Origin: Diploscapter coronatus
Lineage: Eukaryota; Nematoda; Chromadorea; Rhabditida; Rhabditidae
Direction of reading: 5' to 3'
Assembly (NCBI GenBank): GCA_964036155.1
Contig: OZ038422.1
Location: 79,321,201 to 79,385,200 of the forward strand
DNA length: 64,000 bases
Part shown: positions 10,831 to 24,221 of the stretch, one piece after another
Layout: every line of letters begins with the position of its first letter
How positions within the stretch are numbered: the stretch's first letter is position 1
Program-made: the position numbers and the translations under genes
The notes under the pieces: model-generated
The model's database searches: none
What the model saw: the letters and a program-made list of their open reading frames with translations, nothing else
What the model was told of the DNA's origin: nothing

Positions 10831-11781
10831 AAGCTTGATTATAATAATCTCAGATTCCATATAGAAATTTTATTTAATAAAATGTGAAGCAATGATTAAT
10901 TTCAATGCACATGATACAGACAACTCTCGAAGACATCCAAAAGTGATGAGGGAAAGTTGTAACTGAAATAAATATTCCTTTTAATCAGGGCTGTACGAAC
11001 TGGACTGAATTTCAAACTGTTTGGAAGTTCAGTTCAGTTCAAGTTCGATCAGAAAATTTGTTCAACTATTTTAATACATGTCTCGAAAATATCCACTCTG
11101 AAAAGTTATTCCAGAAAGTACGGTAGTGGTCATTTTCGAAAACATATCTCAAAATTTGTAGAGTTCAGCCCTCGTAATATTTACCATTATGCTTGTGGTA
11201 GGTGATCCAATCCAATTTGGCAATTTAAGGAGCCAAGACGTCAATAGCAACACAACCGATATCCAGCAGTAACTACTAAGCGTTCTCTGCAGTCAAACAA
11301 CTCAAACACGATCTAGTAAGACCTTCCAGAAGAAGGTTAGGATAAATTGACTTAAAAACAGCTTATTTGAAATACTGTCGTGTCCGAGTGAATATATAAT
11401 ACTTTATTTAAGATATATTTAAATGACAATAGAACGCTTTCTAGGTACTGTAGTGTACCAGAGTAAATACTGGGTAAGAACTTCTGCCTTCGTCGTGTCT
11501 AACTATTTACATGAATTAGGTTCGTGAAAAGTAGTGAATAAGCTAGAGAAACACCGTTTATAAAAGAATCCCAAGTAGATTAGAAAGTATATGGGCTTAA
11601 AATAAACAATCAACTAATATCGGCGGCGATACTGGTCGGATTTTAGAAAGTTCGAACAATTTTCCAAAGATAATAATTGAAGTTATTGGTTATCGATTGA
11701 CAAATACAAAAAAAAACTAATTTACACAAGCAAAGAAAAAGAATATGAAGACTTAATTTGAAAAAAAAAACAATAGATTTC

Positions 11782-13210
11782 TTAAAGATCATATATTCGT
11801 TGAAATTTCTCCCAGCTTTGAATCGAATCACGATTACAAGCCATTGGACTTTCACCATTCTCACTGCTAACATATTTTCCATTATTTCCCTTCAATGAAA
11901 AAGTCCAGTCATCATTGTTGATCCATTCGAAAGTTTCCCATTCATTAAGCTCAAGTCTATTACAATTCATGGGGTGTTCACCATTTTCGGAGCACAAATA
12001 TTTTCCCATGCACTTGAAGGCGACTTTCCCATTCTCCAGATTCTCGAGGGTGAACGATTCCCATTCTTGTAAATAGTCGCGATTGCACATTACAGGTGCT
12101 TGACCATTTTCGCTACATACGAATTTACCGTTGTTGCCCATTATGCCGAAATTAAGTGTTTGCTTGGGAATAATGTGGTGTAGCTCTGCTTTAAGGTCCA
12201 CTCCATTTTCATCTGTGAATAGATCTCCTCCATCTTTTTGAAGGTGTACTTGACCATCATGTCGAACGATTATGCTACGATCGCCCGCAATAGGCAATGC
12301 GGTGACCACCGATTCGAGTTCTAAAAGAGATTGGGTAAACTAAAAGCGAAAATTGTCATTTTCATAAAAAAAAAACTCCGGGGTCGAAAATGGGACCGGC
12401 CCGAGGGGCCTGGGTCAGTCTTCAATCGCAGCCTCCTAAGGCTGGCTCCGACCCCATTTTCGACCTTTGGAAGGAAAACTTACGATTTGCGCTAGACTCA
12501 ATATAAATCGTCACGAATACTAATTGTCCGGTAGTAGCAAACGGCAAATATTCTCCAGACCTTATGAGCGAAAACCCTTTAGATTTGGCCACATTAAGCA
12601 TGATTTGTTTGAAGGCCCATTGTTTTTCCGACGACATTGAGTTTCCTTAAATGAATTATTTTTTACGAATCGGAAAATCTGAAACTACCATGTTCGTCAT
12701 GGCTGCTTTCACTATGTTTACCACTGGCGTTAGCTTCACTTCCTCCAAGAAAGTTGCCCATTTTTGCCCCTAAAATTGAATTATACAAAAATAATCGGAT
12801 GGGAAACAAATTCTATTCAATGACAGGAGAAGTGAGAGGAAATAGGACTGGGGGCCGACTCCCTGTGGGGTCAGCCTCATAAGAGGAGCCATAATCTCGG
12901 GCTAGACCGAGGGAGCCAGCCGGTTCCATTTCCGACCCGTTTAGTAATGAAAAAAACTATTCCCCTCCAGCTACGCCACTGAATCAGCCTCATGAATTGG
13001 AACTCACGACCCCAGTCCCCATTTTCGATCTCTACGAATATAAATCTTACCAGCAGATCCAGAATCTTCATGTGAAAACATTTTTTTGTACTCCTCCGAA
13101 TAACTATCGCTAATCTTCTGGGATGTTTCGGTTATGATGTGTCTATCAGAGTCGCATTGGACCCAAATGTTATAGCGAGTAGCATTAGCTACGTGGATTG
13201 CGTCAGGCAT
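11782..13210 (-). CDS. Fascin-like beta-trefoil protein with unusual N-terminal module, 313 aa
   Basis: Four exons join in phase: 13210-13051, 12769-12689, 12645-12484 and 12320-11782 (942 nt, 314 codons with stop). Three related units carry the pattern GKxxxSENGxxPMxCNR...WExF at about residues 196-224, 239-265 and 279-307; this Trp/Phe-ended repeat with CSENG strands resembles fascin/FRG1-type beta-trefoil folds. The region at 140-195 may supply the remaining strands. Residues 1-60 (MPDAIHVANATRYNIWVQCD...) form a separate module I do not recognise, followed by a Ser/Glu/His-rich linker and a segment at about 82-133. No signal peptide is visible, so a cytosolic place is likely. A TTTTAG acceptor 12 bp before the ATG could be a trans-splice site. 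Introns 1 and 3 contain related GC-rich inverted repeats. Confidence 0.85.
12379..12470. repeat. Inverted repeat inside intron 3 of the beta-trefoil gene
   Basis: GGGTCGAAAATGGG on the left pairs with CCCCATTTTCGACC on the right, enclosing GGCC-rich sequence. Intron 1 (12770-13050) has a diverged relative with CCCCATTTTCGATC and GGGGGCCGACTCC. Two introns of one gene carrying the same fold-back type suggests repeated insertion or intron-to-intron conversion. Confidence 0.6.
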
Positions 13211-13536
13211 GTTGAGAATAGCTAAAAGAAATCTCGAAAAATAACGTTCAACGAAACAAAAAAAATTTTTTTTTTTAAACAATGCAGAAAAGATAATCAG
13301 TTGATATTTTCAGAAGATAAAATTTTTTTCTCTCGCCAGCACTTTCACACATGTAGCCATATGAGTGAGAGTCGCTCTCCCCTAGTTGTTGTTTTATTTC
13401 TAACGTTACACCATTCTCACGAAAAAACTGAGGGTGGGAAGGAACGACCTTCATCCAATTGGGTTGGAATATAGTAAAAGGTAAAATGAATTAGACGAAG
13501 TGAAGTAACAAATAAGAGAGCCGCTTTTTATATGGC

Positions 13537-13724
13537 CCTGGGCCGTACTAGTCCCCCCTCACGTGAACTGGGCCTAGCGTGACCTGCCCTCCTCCTTTTC
13601 CACTCTCTAGTTCGCGTCAACTCAGCTCACATGAACTTTGTCACTTTTATCTCTCATTTCTTCATGCTCCCTAGTTCACGCGAGGTTCAGTTCACGTGAA
13701 GGAGGACTTTAGTACGGGCCCGGA
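13537..13724. mobile_element. Fold-back MITE
   Basis: The ends GGGCCGTACTA and TAGTACGGGCCC are inverted. Further inside, CTCACGTGAACTGGGCC pairs with a GGTTCAGTTCACGTGA stretch and CTAGCGTGA with TTCACGCGAG. The element is much more GC-rich than its surroundings and has no coding frame. Confidence 0.7.
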
Positions 13725-14424
13725 TGTCTCTATAAAGAGAGTGACTCATTCCGAACGAAAGGGTCACAAGGCATGGTTGTTTTTAATGATTAGTAAACCA
13801 AATGATTGCCAATCATTTTTTAACGATTTACGAATTAGTAAATCTATTTTGAATTCTGCTCCTGATATCTTATTAATCATCTAAATATTCCTTTTGCTCA
13901 AAGATTTATTTGAAAAGATAATATAAGAAACATATTTAGTATTATGTATCATCAAATAATATTCATCTTGCATAGATAATATCTACAATTTGTTGGTAGG
14001 CTGTAGAAATTCGAGTTAATGACATTATACCCAACTGTTCAATCTTTGGTAATCGTACATAATCTGAAATCATCATTTTATATCAAATTATTTTCATGCC
14101 AAATTTACTTGCCACGACCAAATTGGCAGAATTCTTTTCAATTGTCAAGCGAATCAGGATAAAAATAAATCAAAAGATTCCACTATCTTTCCAAATGTAG
14201 CTAATAGCAGAAGTAAATTGATTTCTTGGGAACAGTTGTTGGACGTACTCAAAACATCATAGTATTGTTTGTCAGCAGCACCAATATTAGTGTATTCTTT
14301 TTTTTTTAAGAGTGAATGTTAGAAAGAATCAGTCATAAGGAAGGGGTATGAACAGGGGTTCATCTATTTGGATGATTTTCACATATGACACATGACACGT
14401 TGTTTATAAAAATCGAGTTTTTTT

Positions 14425-14838
14425 TTTATAGAGGGAAGTGGTACCCAAGAAGTTGACCTTCGAATTTCGAACTGATTTTTCGTCCCTGGGAGTTTTCGAC
14501 TACGCTGATTACGAATATGACGGTTAAAACCCTATCCGACCACTTGTTCCGTCTGTTCCGAAAGGTCCGCATACGGTAGTTGCGAAAATTCTATTTTCGT
14601 TATTCTGTATGGGAAAAATTCAAATTTAGTACCAAAATGCTCGCAGAGACCAGCTGAGCACGACTCTGAAAAGACCTCGTCGAAATGACACTGAATAAGG
14701 AAGTTGTGATGAACATAGTAAAACATGAAAATATCATATCGATTTTTTGCTTTTTTTATTTTTAATTTTTTAAAAGTGCTAGGTTTCATGAGTTATTTAT
14801 ACTGGGAAGTAGTCCAGATCTTCGAGTTTCTGAAACAC
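14425..14838. repeat. Dispersed repeat, copy 1
   Basis: This block, from TTTTTATAGAGGGA to GTTTCTGAAACAC, aligns in the same orientation with 27745-28137 inside the Harbinger element. Shared strings include GTTTTCGACTACGCTGATTA, AAAATGCTCGCAGAGACCAG and AGTTATTTATACT. No conserved reading frame survives between the copies, so it is treated as a non-coding repeat of unknown class. Confidence 0.8.
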
Positions 14839-15281
14839 TTTACTTTTTTCCTACAAACTGCCCGCTAGCGAAGAAATGTCACTTCTTCGAAGAGTTGTCG
14901 TGACTCGTTTTTGCTTAATTTGATTTCAAAAATTCATAACTCCCTGGTCAAAATTGATTTCTAAAAATGTTATTTTATTTTTGCCATATTCTTCTATTCA
15001 AGATCTACAAAATAAAAAAAGAATCACTCAATTTGACCCAGAAATAAGAAAGTTATGAATTTTTCCCGAGGTCGGGTCTGAAAAACATTCAAGCTACTGT
15101 AATCCTACATACGATAATTTTTTATGAAAAATAAACCATACCATGAGAATTGGCGTGAAAAACTGACCAAAATATGTGAAAACCAGTCCGATTTGCGGAT
15201 CCCTGCTTATACCCACCATGCTAAGACTTGAATTTTTACTGATATTCGCTCTGAATTTTTAATCAGGCTTTAATACTTTGC

Positions 15282-15400
15282 AGGATGCTACGAAAGATCG
15301 CAACCTAAGAGAGTATGCAAAAAGTGCAGAGCCTATGCCTACATTCTCCTAACCCTACATACTCTTTCAAGTTGTCAAGTTGTGATCTTTCGTAACACCT
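15282..15400. repeat. Inverted repeat, MITE-like
   Basis: GCTACGAAAGATCGCAAC near the left end is answered by GTTGTGATCTTTCGTAAC at the right end, and GAGAGTATG pairs with CATACTCTTTC. The loop is about 35 bp. Confidence 0.6.
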
Positions 15401-15600
15401 TAATGCGCATTCGATAAGCGTCTTATAGGCGTTATTATTTGAAATGTTATAGATTATAACAAATCTAGTGTTAAAGTATAAGTTAATCCCTTGATAATCA
15501 ATGTAAACTTGTATATTGCAAGCCATTTGTGCATAGATAGGTGCTAAGTTAGATATCGATATTTTTCAGACATTCTTTAATTATTATTCCTCATAGCATT

Positions 15601-18600
15601 ATGCGTATTTTCCATTCAAAATACTTCGTAATAAGATTGTTTTCTACTGTAATGATTGTACAGTCAGTTTTAGATCAAATAATAATGCAAAAATGGTCGT
15701 TGGATATAAAAATAGTGTTCATCGCAAGCCTGCTAATATTATCTGTGATTATCATCGAATCTCAGGATCCAGGTAAAAAATAAATATACCGCATTTTTTA
15801 ATATTAGCCATTCTCCAATGGAAGTTCTGGGATTCTATTAGAGAAAATACTTTATGACAAAAATTATGATTTATGAATAACTTGGGTATTCAACGAAATA
15901 TCATTTTCAATGTAATTTCGTTATGAACAGAAATTGTATAGAATTTTTAATAGGATTATGTAATTCTTCATTCTGAATTCAATCATTTAGAAAGTAGAAT
16001 GGTTTCACAAAATTGTTCTCTAAATGCTTGCGATTTAACCTGGCAGCCAAATTGCACATATAAGGTGAGTAATTATGTTGCTCGACATTTACCTCCTGTC
16101 AGAATTTGTAAAAGTTTGTAGCCAAGCTTTTTCAATTAGGGCCACACGAGATTTCTACTTGTTGCTTTTAGAAAGTTCGAATTTAAACATTTCGATGTCG
16201 AATTTGGCGCTTACCATTTTCAGAATTCAGAGCCGATGTATGAGTTTTGTTCTCAAAATTTTATAAGTTAAAGTTTCAAAATTTAATATTTCGAAGTCAA
16301 TATTCTCAGGTCTCTGATTTTAATTGAGCCATACGTTAAAAATAGTGCGGAAGGTTTAGAATCATCTCAAAATTCAAAGTGTTAGGACTTGAACCACTCA
16401 TACTTTGATATTAATAAAACTCTGGTCACTATAAAATCCATAAAAATAACAAATAAAATCAATTTTATCCGACATTTTTAAAACCTATTAATTATTATTG
16501 ACAGAACTGATAGCTGATGATTGATTCGTTTCAGATTTGGGTTTCTACACCATATTTTGTTCTCTTGATACTCGAGGATGCATGGGGGGATTGGGGCAGC
16601 GTCAATCCCTATGCAATTAATATTTCCTATACTGATGTGGTTACAGATCGTCAAGTCAATTATAGGTCAGTTATTTATGCAAATATAGCTGAAAACGATT
16701 TACAAATTGTATTCAACGTCAATTACAATGCACAATGATTGCGTCTTGATCTAAAATATGTGAGAGTAAGAATACACAGTATCATTGAAGTGTGATAAAC
16801 TGGTCAGACCTAGGGGGCATTTACGTCGGATAGTGGTAACAGCGTCTAGTGACTATGGGTCGAGTTTCTGCCGCTAAAGGCGCTGCACGAGATTCTGCAA
16901 TTAATTTGTGGAAAGACGATTTTTTAGTGCAAATGGTTTATTTCAAAAGTTTCACTTGACACTAAACTTGCCACAGGTGATTTGAGATGACGGGACTGTG
17001 CAAAGCAGGGCTAGGTTAGAGTTAGGCGACTGTCTGAGGCGAATGAATGTGAGGAACCGATTTGGGAAAATGTTGCAAGTAAGATTGTCTTATAATTTGG
17101 GTTAAGACACCTTCTTATTTCAACAAGATGTAAGAATATAGGGAAAGGAGTCTGCAAATGATAACTTTACCATAGAAACTTATAGGTAGGAGGGTCCTCA
17201 AAGAGCTTTTGATCGTAAATTTTCACAGAAGGGAGAGGAGGTCGGCACGGACAAATTGAAATACGACCTTCTTAGGTCTGAAACTGGTTATTCGTCTTAA
17301 AGGAAGTAATTAGAGAAGTCGCGAAATCAAAATAAAATTTCGATTCAAACGAAGCGAAACTTGGTGACACACCTGAAAATCATTCTGCAAAATTAGTCTC
17401 TTCTTTCAAAAGAAATATGCATTAGCATTTTAATCATTTTAGTTTAGCTTATTTCTCGGACATGATCTATTCACGAAATATCATTATATAGGGCCGGTGG
17501 GTATATTTTTCATGACCACCTACAAAATACCAGACTCCTTGGCGAATCCTCAAATAAATATCACATATGAAGATTTCTGTAAGGATTTTACCATATTGAG
17601 TTACAAATAGTAGCGCACAAAAGTTTGGAACAATTTTAATTTCGCAAGAAGCTGATTATATCGATATGTCTTGAACCGATCCACTTTTAATTTGGCAGGC
17701 TAATGCCATTGTGTGATCAGAGTATGTCTACAAAATTCATCGGTTCATCGTAAGTGCACGAATTGGATTGTATTAAAAATTGTGATTGTTCCCAAGCTTT
17801 TGGGCATTATTGTATATCCAATTGAAAATAATGATAGTATTTCTTTGATTTTTTGTAAGATGTCTATAACAGAAGGATTCTTCGTTTATAAATAGATTGT
17901 TTTCCAAATATCTTTTGCTCCTAAAACTGACGTTAGTTATTACTGCATTCAAAAATAATTAACCTTTAATAAGATTTACTACAACATCATATCGCTCTAT
18001 TTGGCAAGTTCATTTTTAAATTTTAGCTTCGATTTTTGAAAATACGGATAATTTCACGAAAAGAATTATAAATGATAGCTATGGTATATTTTATGTAAAT
18101 GACATAACTTCGACAATTTTCTATCATCCAAATGCGACATTTGACATAATAAATGCATGTAGCATGGGAAATTCGTCAGATTATGATTTTTCAATACTTA
18201 TGAGGGCGATTGTCAATAATGGTGACACAAGATTTTATAGTGAAGAAGAACGATATTCGCGTTTTCTAATATTTGACGGTTTTGGAACAAACATGACTTA
18301 TCGAGGATCGTAAGTTTGGATATGTTGATTCAATTATTAGACTAGGAGTTTTTTTTTTAATGTTTTGATATACATACGATGCTGAATCTTGATAGGATAA
18401 GATACTAGTAACAGAAGTAGCAGAAATTATTAATAACTTAGAACTTTTCATTAACCCGATAAGAATCGACGAATTTGAACATTTTTAATTTTCAGAATAT
18501 TGGATTTTTTGATAATCCCAACAATAACTGATGATTCTGGAGAACAGGTTGTACATATAGAACATTTTTTCCCATTAATGTTAAATGCCATAAATAATCA

Positions 18601-21600
18601 ATTTGATAAATGATGAAAATATATTTAAGCAAAGAAAAGTTGCTGCAAAATCCGGAATTTTGACGATATATTTTGCTGGATATAATGATGTTCCAGTAGG
18701 TTATTTTAGTGATTTTGTCGCATCGCTCATTTCTGTTGCAGAAGGTATTCACTTTGGGAATTTAAATGAGAGAGGGGGGTGCACGAATTTCGATTTGTGC
18801 ATTCATGTTGTAATTGTCAAGCATAATCTATTTATTCCTTCAAGTTTTCAGACTTTCAAAATGATACCCAATTTAACTTTCAATTATTTCGTAGTAATGG
18901 AAGCTATTCTACAGATTCGTCGACTAGCTGGATTTATTATATACTTCAGCCTTGTAATCCTTATATTCCTTTGGATAATAATAATTGTCAACAAACTTTT
19001 TCATCGATCCAAGTAGTAAGTTGACAAATTTTATGCAGAGATTTGGGGAAAATAATGTTCAAAAAGCAGTGTATTTCATTTTTTCAATATTTCACATTTT
19101 TGAAACCGTTAAGCCTTCCTTCAAAATGATTAGAATTAGAATTGACAAAATAAAAGGAAAGATGAAGAAAACAGAAGATAAATCATATTTGAATATTAAT
19201 TGATGAAAAACTCACTTTTATCTTGCATTTCCTTTTCACAAATCAATGCGCTCGAGTAATATCAAAGTTGTTATCAGTCGATATTAGAAATTTTATTTAT
19301 CAAATGATTTCTTTAAAGATTTACTTTATTTAGCGTGGAAATGTTTCGATATTACCAGGGTGCAGTTCACGTATCAACGATGGTATGCAGAATTTCTATC
19401 AGTTAGTTGATTCTTAAAATATTATTTTCAAAGTTCATGCGTTTCATAAAAAAAAAACTAGAAATATTTGCCTCTACTGCAAATACCCAAATGATTAGTA
19501 AATATTTTAGTGACTTTGATGCTGATGTTCTTTATCAAGATTATTATAATGTTCGCGTAAGAGGTAAATACTGGACTCTGTATTTGAAGGATGACAAATC
19601 CAGTGTAAAATTTCATACTTCTTCAGGTAATGTTTAATGATTATATTTTTTGCATAAATTTGAAAAAAATAAAATATAAAAAAAAAACTCCTTTACCGAT
19701 TTTTAGAGCTTCTCTCGATTAGATTTTCTTTTAGTTGAAAACATCATATTCAATGATAAGAGTCAGTAAATTTCATCTAATTAGATTAAAACAACCTGAA
19801 AACAGGATTTGTCAAACTTCGCTCATGCTATTAAATTTTCCAATTTAATAAACGCATAGTCGTCGTTATGATATGATCAATTATTTGTAAAAGTGGAGTA
19901 TCGATAAGAAGATTTTGACAGGACAAAAGAAATTTCCCTCCGTCAAGACATCCTCCAGGCTTACAAATAGTTTATCATATAAGCTAGTCTAGATTATATT
20001 TCGCTAACTGATGGAGAATATGTTATTACTACCTATAACTATCCATATCCAGCAAATATTTTACCAATGTTAGTTAAAAATGCCACATGGTTATAGCTAA
20101 AATGTTACATAATGAAATAAAGTGGAGAACAAAAGTTTGAGCAATTATGATTTTAGACAGTATAGTTCGCTTGCTTATAACATCCAAATCGGATGAGAAT
20201 TAGCACACTTATCGAAGTTATATAATCATTGCAGTCTATCAAGTTTCAGGCAGACTGACTCATACAGAGCTTCAAATTTTTGGCACTGCAATATCAACTA
20301 AACTATGAATTATCTCAGCCAGTTTTCATTCCTCTATAATATTGATGAGAGATTTTAAAATTCGTCATCAGTGTCACGATTTTAAGCTCTCGGCTCATGT
20401 CAAGTGAATGAACTCAGCCTCATACTTGATAACAATTGTTCCAAACTTTTGCTCTCCACTATATATTGTATACCAATTTATAGTTAATTTGATCTGAAAA
20501 TTGAATATTATAATAGTATGATTTAGGATCAATGACACTACTACAGATACACTTTATAATCCAGGTTAGAAATTTTATTTTTATTCCATAGTTTGCACTA
20601 AATTTATACTTTATTTACAATATTTGCATTTATGAAAACTTAGTAAAAACTCTACAATTGGAGATTCGTAATATGTAAAACTCTGACAACCAATGTACTA
20701 AGACTTTGGGTTAGGATCAGGGGTGTTCGAAGACTGAAATTTGAAAATTTCGGAGACGAAACTTCGAACATCACTGGTTAGAGTTAGATTGATTTAGATC
20801 ATTATAAGAGTTTTATTATTTGCTGAATTTGTGTTGAAAAAGTGTATTTAAAGACAAATTTTAAAAAAAAAATTGTAACAAATAAGAAAAATTTTAATAG
20901 TGAAATTTCCTCCATTTGATTTTTAATATATTTTCTTTTAGACGAAATGTTTGAAATAGCTTATGAAGCATATCATTACGAAATCGGAATTGATTGTCTA
21001 GATGTAACATTTATGGATTCTATATACGGAACATCAAATGATTCGTAATAATTGATTTGATTTGAGATAATTGAATAATGTTTTATCATAGAGCCTGCGA
21101 TAAAAATGGATTTCGCCCAAATGGTTCAAGCATTTGCCGAGGAATTAAAATCCAAATGCATCCTGGTGGAAACTCAACGGGAATGCTAATTAGGTTAAGA
21201 GTAGGTAAGCGAATTTATGCACAAGTTTGTGTGTCAAAACAGCTTTTGAAAATACGAGCAAAATGTGCATGCGTCAAATGACACAGAAATTACATATTTA
21301 TTTTCGCTATCTTTCGATATTATTCCGAATTTCTTTTGAAATGATTTCATTCCGGAATGATAAGCTATTGATTAGGATCATTTTTATATTGAATAAATCA
21401 GGAAAGTTCGAATCAAATATTCTATTTTGACGATGCCATAAATCTAGTGTGTTCACATAAACTGCGCACTTCCAACAGCAAACCTAAAGACTTTTTTGAC
21501 TCACGACAGTGGCAATGATTTTTAATGAAAGTATCTTTAGTAAATGCTACTAACTATACAATTCCTACTTCATCAGTACCATCAAGTACATCACCGAACA

Positions 21601-23393
21601 AGTCTAAGGATAAGACAAAAATGAGTATGACATATAAGATACATATTTAACAATTCTGACCGCCTATTTTAGTAATTATACTAGTAATCTGTTCAATAAT
21701 CGCGATGATAATAATCAACGTAGTAATTATTGTGCTATGTTATTCATACAGACGGAGATTGCCGTTTTTAAGAATTTTTATCAAGTAAAATATCAAATTG
21801 TTCAAATAATTTGGTGTTAATTTTCAGAGATCATGCAGCACTGAACGAATATTCAATCGACCCAACACAAGCAGTGTAAAATTGCATATTCATTGAAATA
21901 AATCAGTTATACTTTAATCTTGTTTAGAGATCCTTGGATCGTGAAATCAACCGAATTGGAAATAAACGAAGATAGGCAGTTGGGAAAGGGAGCGTTTTCT
22001 GAAGTTTTCCTAGGAGTTCTAAGTGGTAAGAATTGCATAGCTGTGAAATTTGACGAAATCATAAATCTAGGCAAAGTCCCACTATTCCAAATAAACCAGA
22101 GCATTGAAGTCCAGCTGAATTCATCCAAATCAAAAAACGTCTGTGAGGTAAGAATTTTTTGTATGAATTTGTAAAATGAATGATTTAGGTAGCAGTAAAA
22201 CGCTTACTCGGCCATGCCTCTGAATCGGATCGAAATGACTTCTTCAAGGAAATTGAAATAATGAAGAAACTCGAATATAATCTGCATATTGTCAGGTAGT
22301 CATATAATAAGAAAAAAGTTGTTCAATATAATTTTAGTATGTATGGCTATGTGGCGAGTAAATTTGTGCCTCTAATGTTATTGGAGTATTGCGAATTGGG
22401 AGATATTTTGCACTATGTCTATGACAACTCAGAAATTATTCTGGTGAAAATATCCATGTGATATTCAAAAATCATTCAATTTTCAGAATAATCCGAGTGA
22501 AATAAAGGAGCTTACATCTTATTCGTGGCAAATATGCGATGGAATGGTATGCATTTTTACATACACACAACAAAATAATAGAGTTTAGAGTTATATTGCC
22601 TCAAAGAATATCGTTCACCGTGATTTAGCTGCTCGAAATGTTTTATTGACGAAAAGCAAAGTTGCAAAGGTTAGATCATCTGGAACCGCGTGACATCGTT
22701 ACATGATGAGAGTGGTGTGGGAAAGTGAGGATTAAGTAGACTAAGGAATCTATTCCCAACCTATTTCATATGTCACAATATCACGAGTTTTCCAGACTGC
22801 TCAAGAAATATAAATAGTCCATTATCAAATCATATCAAGTGCAAATTTCAGATAGGTGACTTTGGATTGGCAATTTATTCTGGCGAAACGATAAATCAGA
22901 TGCAAAAGGGTTTGTTGCCGTTGAAATGGTTGGCACCTGAATGCTACACCGAAAATTCATTTTCCACAAAGAGTGACGTGTAAGAGTTTTTCTATTGAAT
23001 TGTGAAATATTTTACCATTTCAGTTGGTCCCTTGGTGTGACTCTATTTGAAATTTACTCCCTTGGCCAATTGCCCTATCAAAATATTGCAACTACGGACC
23101 TTCTTGATTTTCTCCAAAAAGGAAATCGATTACTTCAGCCTGAATTGTGTCCTGATGAAATGTTGGATTGAACTGGACAAAAGTTGAAAATAATTTCTTT
23201 TAGATACCACGTTATGAGACAATGCTGGTGTCTTAAACCAGATGACCGGCCGACATTCGATGAGGTTAAAGAGATATAAAAATGAAATTTTTGACTGAAT
23301 TTTCAGCTAAAAGAGGAAATATCGAAATGTTTGGTGATTTACACAGGTACGTATGGATATTTATCGCTTCCAAGTGAGACTGAAAATCTCTAA
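15601..23393 (+). CDS. Nematode receptor tyrosine kinase, multi-exon, with one suspicious in-frame TGA
   Basis: A signal sequence (MQKWSLDIKIVFIASLLILS, in frame from 15685) is followed by many ectodomain exons with N-x-S/T sites and scattered Cys pairs: about 15991, 16533, 17440, 18027, 18496, 18890, 19335, 19437, 20941, 21087 and 21400. A transmembrane helix (ILVICSIIAMIIINVVIIVL) lies at about 21672-21730. The kinase domain runs 21927-23393: glycine loop LGKGAFSEVF, an insert of about 40 residues, VAVK lysine (about 22190), catalytic HRDLAARN (22616), DFGLA (22858), APE, and C-terminal CWCLKPDDRPTF. All catalytic residues are present. The protein ends YGYLSLPSETENL. TGA at 21516-21518 interrupts an otherwise open frame before the TM exon; a weak donor GTTCAC near 21453 could skip it in phase. 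The kinase resembles the nematode-expanded RTKs (KIN-16-like), by inference; ligand and pathway are unknown. Confidence 0.85.
20121..20460. mobile_element. Tc1/mariner-like non-autonomous element in an RTK intron
   Basis: The left end AGTGGAGAACAAAAGTTTG is inverted at the right end (CAAACTTTTGCTCTCCACT), with TA dinucleotides next to each end. About 340 bp long with no transposase frame. It sits in the long intron between the exons near 19.6 and 20.9 kb. A diverged fragment CACAAAAGTTTGGAACAATT occurs near 17615 in another intron of the same gene. Confidence 0.65.
22680..22795. repeat. Fold-back element, family A, in a kinase-domain intron
   Basis: The arms TCTGGAACCGCGTGACATCG and the reverse complement of TCTGGAAAACTCGTGATATTG bracket a loop with AGTGGTGTGGGAAAGTGAGG. 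The core GTGTGGGAAA and the arm string AACTCGTG..AT relate it to the element at 240-364. It enlarges the intron just before the DFG exon. Confidence 0.5.
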
Positions 23394-24102
23394 TGAAGGA
23401 AATAGTCAAACAGTTCCCATTTGATCTAATATTTGTTTTAAAAATTGTTTGCATAAATCGTTAATTGGTTTAAAATAAAGCATGCTGTGAATTTTGCAAA
23501 AAGAATCACAAATTCTCTCTAATATGAAGATCTGGATTGAAACAGTGGACGTGATCAACGTTGATACGAAGGATAAAGAAAGCAGCGACGTGTTTATCCT
23601 AGAGCGATCGCGTCGCAGTTTTTCTCCTTCGCATCATAACTACTCACACCCATTGTCGCAATCCTGTCCTCCTGTAAAATGTACAATAAATGTTCTCTCG
23701 TTGCACATTGAAAATTATTGGGTGTAAGTTGCTATTCATCAAAATTTTGGTCGATAAAGACCGCCCTCCCTTTGCAAGGACGTTTGTTTGAGTTTCTTTG
23801 CTTGTTCCTGGAACATTCCAAAATTTTTATTATTCTCAAAGTGATAAGCCATGCCCATTCTGCAATTTGAGCGCGAAAATCTATGAATTAAATGCCAAAT
23901 AGCTTTGTATTGCGTTATTTCAGCAAAAATGTTCCCTAGGCTCATATCTAATAGCGAGAAAAGAAAAATTAATAAAATAGCTTCGTAAATTTGTTTAAAT
24001 GACGAAAAATCACTTTGACTTTCACTTCATAGAGGAACTGGGGACTTGCGGCTCTCGAATTATAGAATATCTTCAAGCAAATTTGGATAAAATTTTCATA
24101 AA

Positions 24103-24221
24103 AGCTTACAACACCTGGGATTCCCAAGCCGTCTCCGATCCAAGTACTAACCAGGCCCGACGTTGCTTAACTTGCCAGATCGGACGGGATGGCGTGTGTT
24201 CAACGTGGTATGGTCGTAAGC
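24103..24221 (-). rRNA. 5S rRNA: 5S ribosomal RNA gene
   Basis: On the minus strand the RNA starts GCTTACGACCATACCACG and ends GGTGTTGTAAGC, so the terminal stem closes. The middle contains CATCCCGTCCGATCTGGCAA, TTAAGCAACG and the internal promoter region TAGTACTTGGATCGGAGACG, as in other 5S genes. A T-rich run follows the 3' end. Length is 119 nt. It is a single copy here, not a tandem array, and no SL RNA is seen beside it. Confidence 0.97.

Noticed and set aside
18540..18640. A frameshift in the RTK ectodomain near 18610.
   Set aside because: An intron of about 90 nt from CAG/GTTGTA to TTTAAG/CAA joins the two frames in phase; no frameshift is needed.
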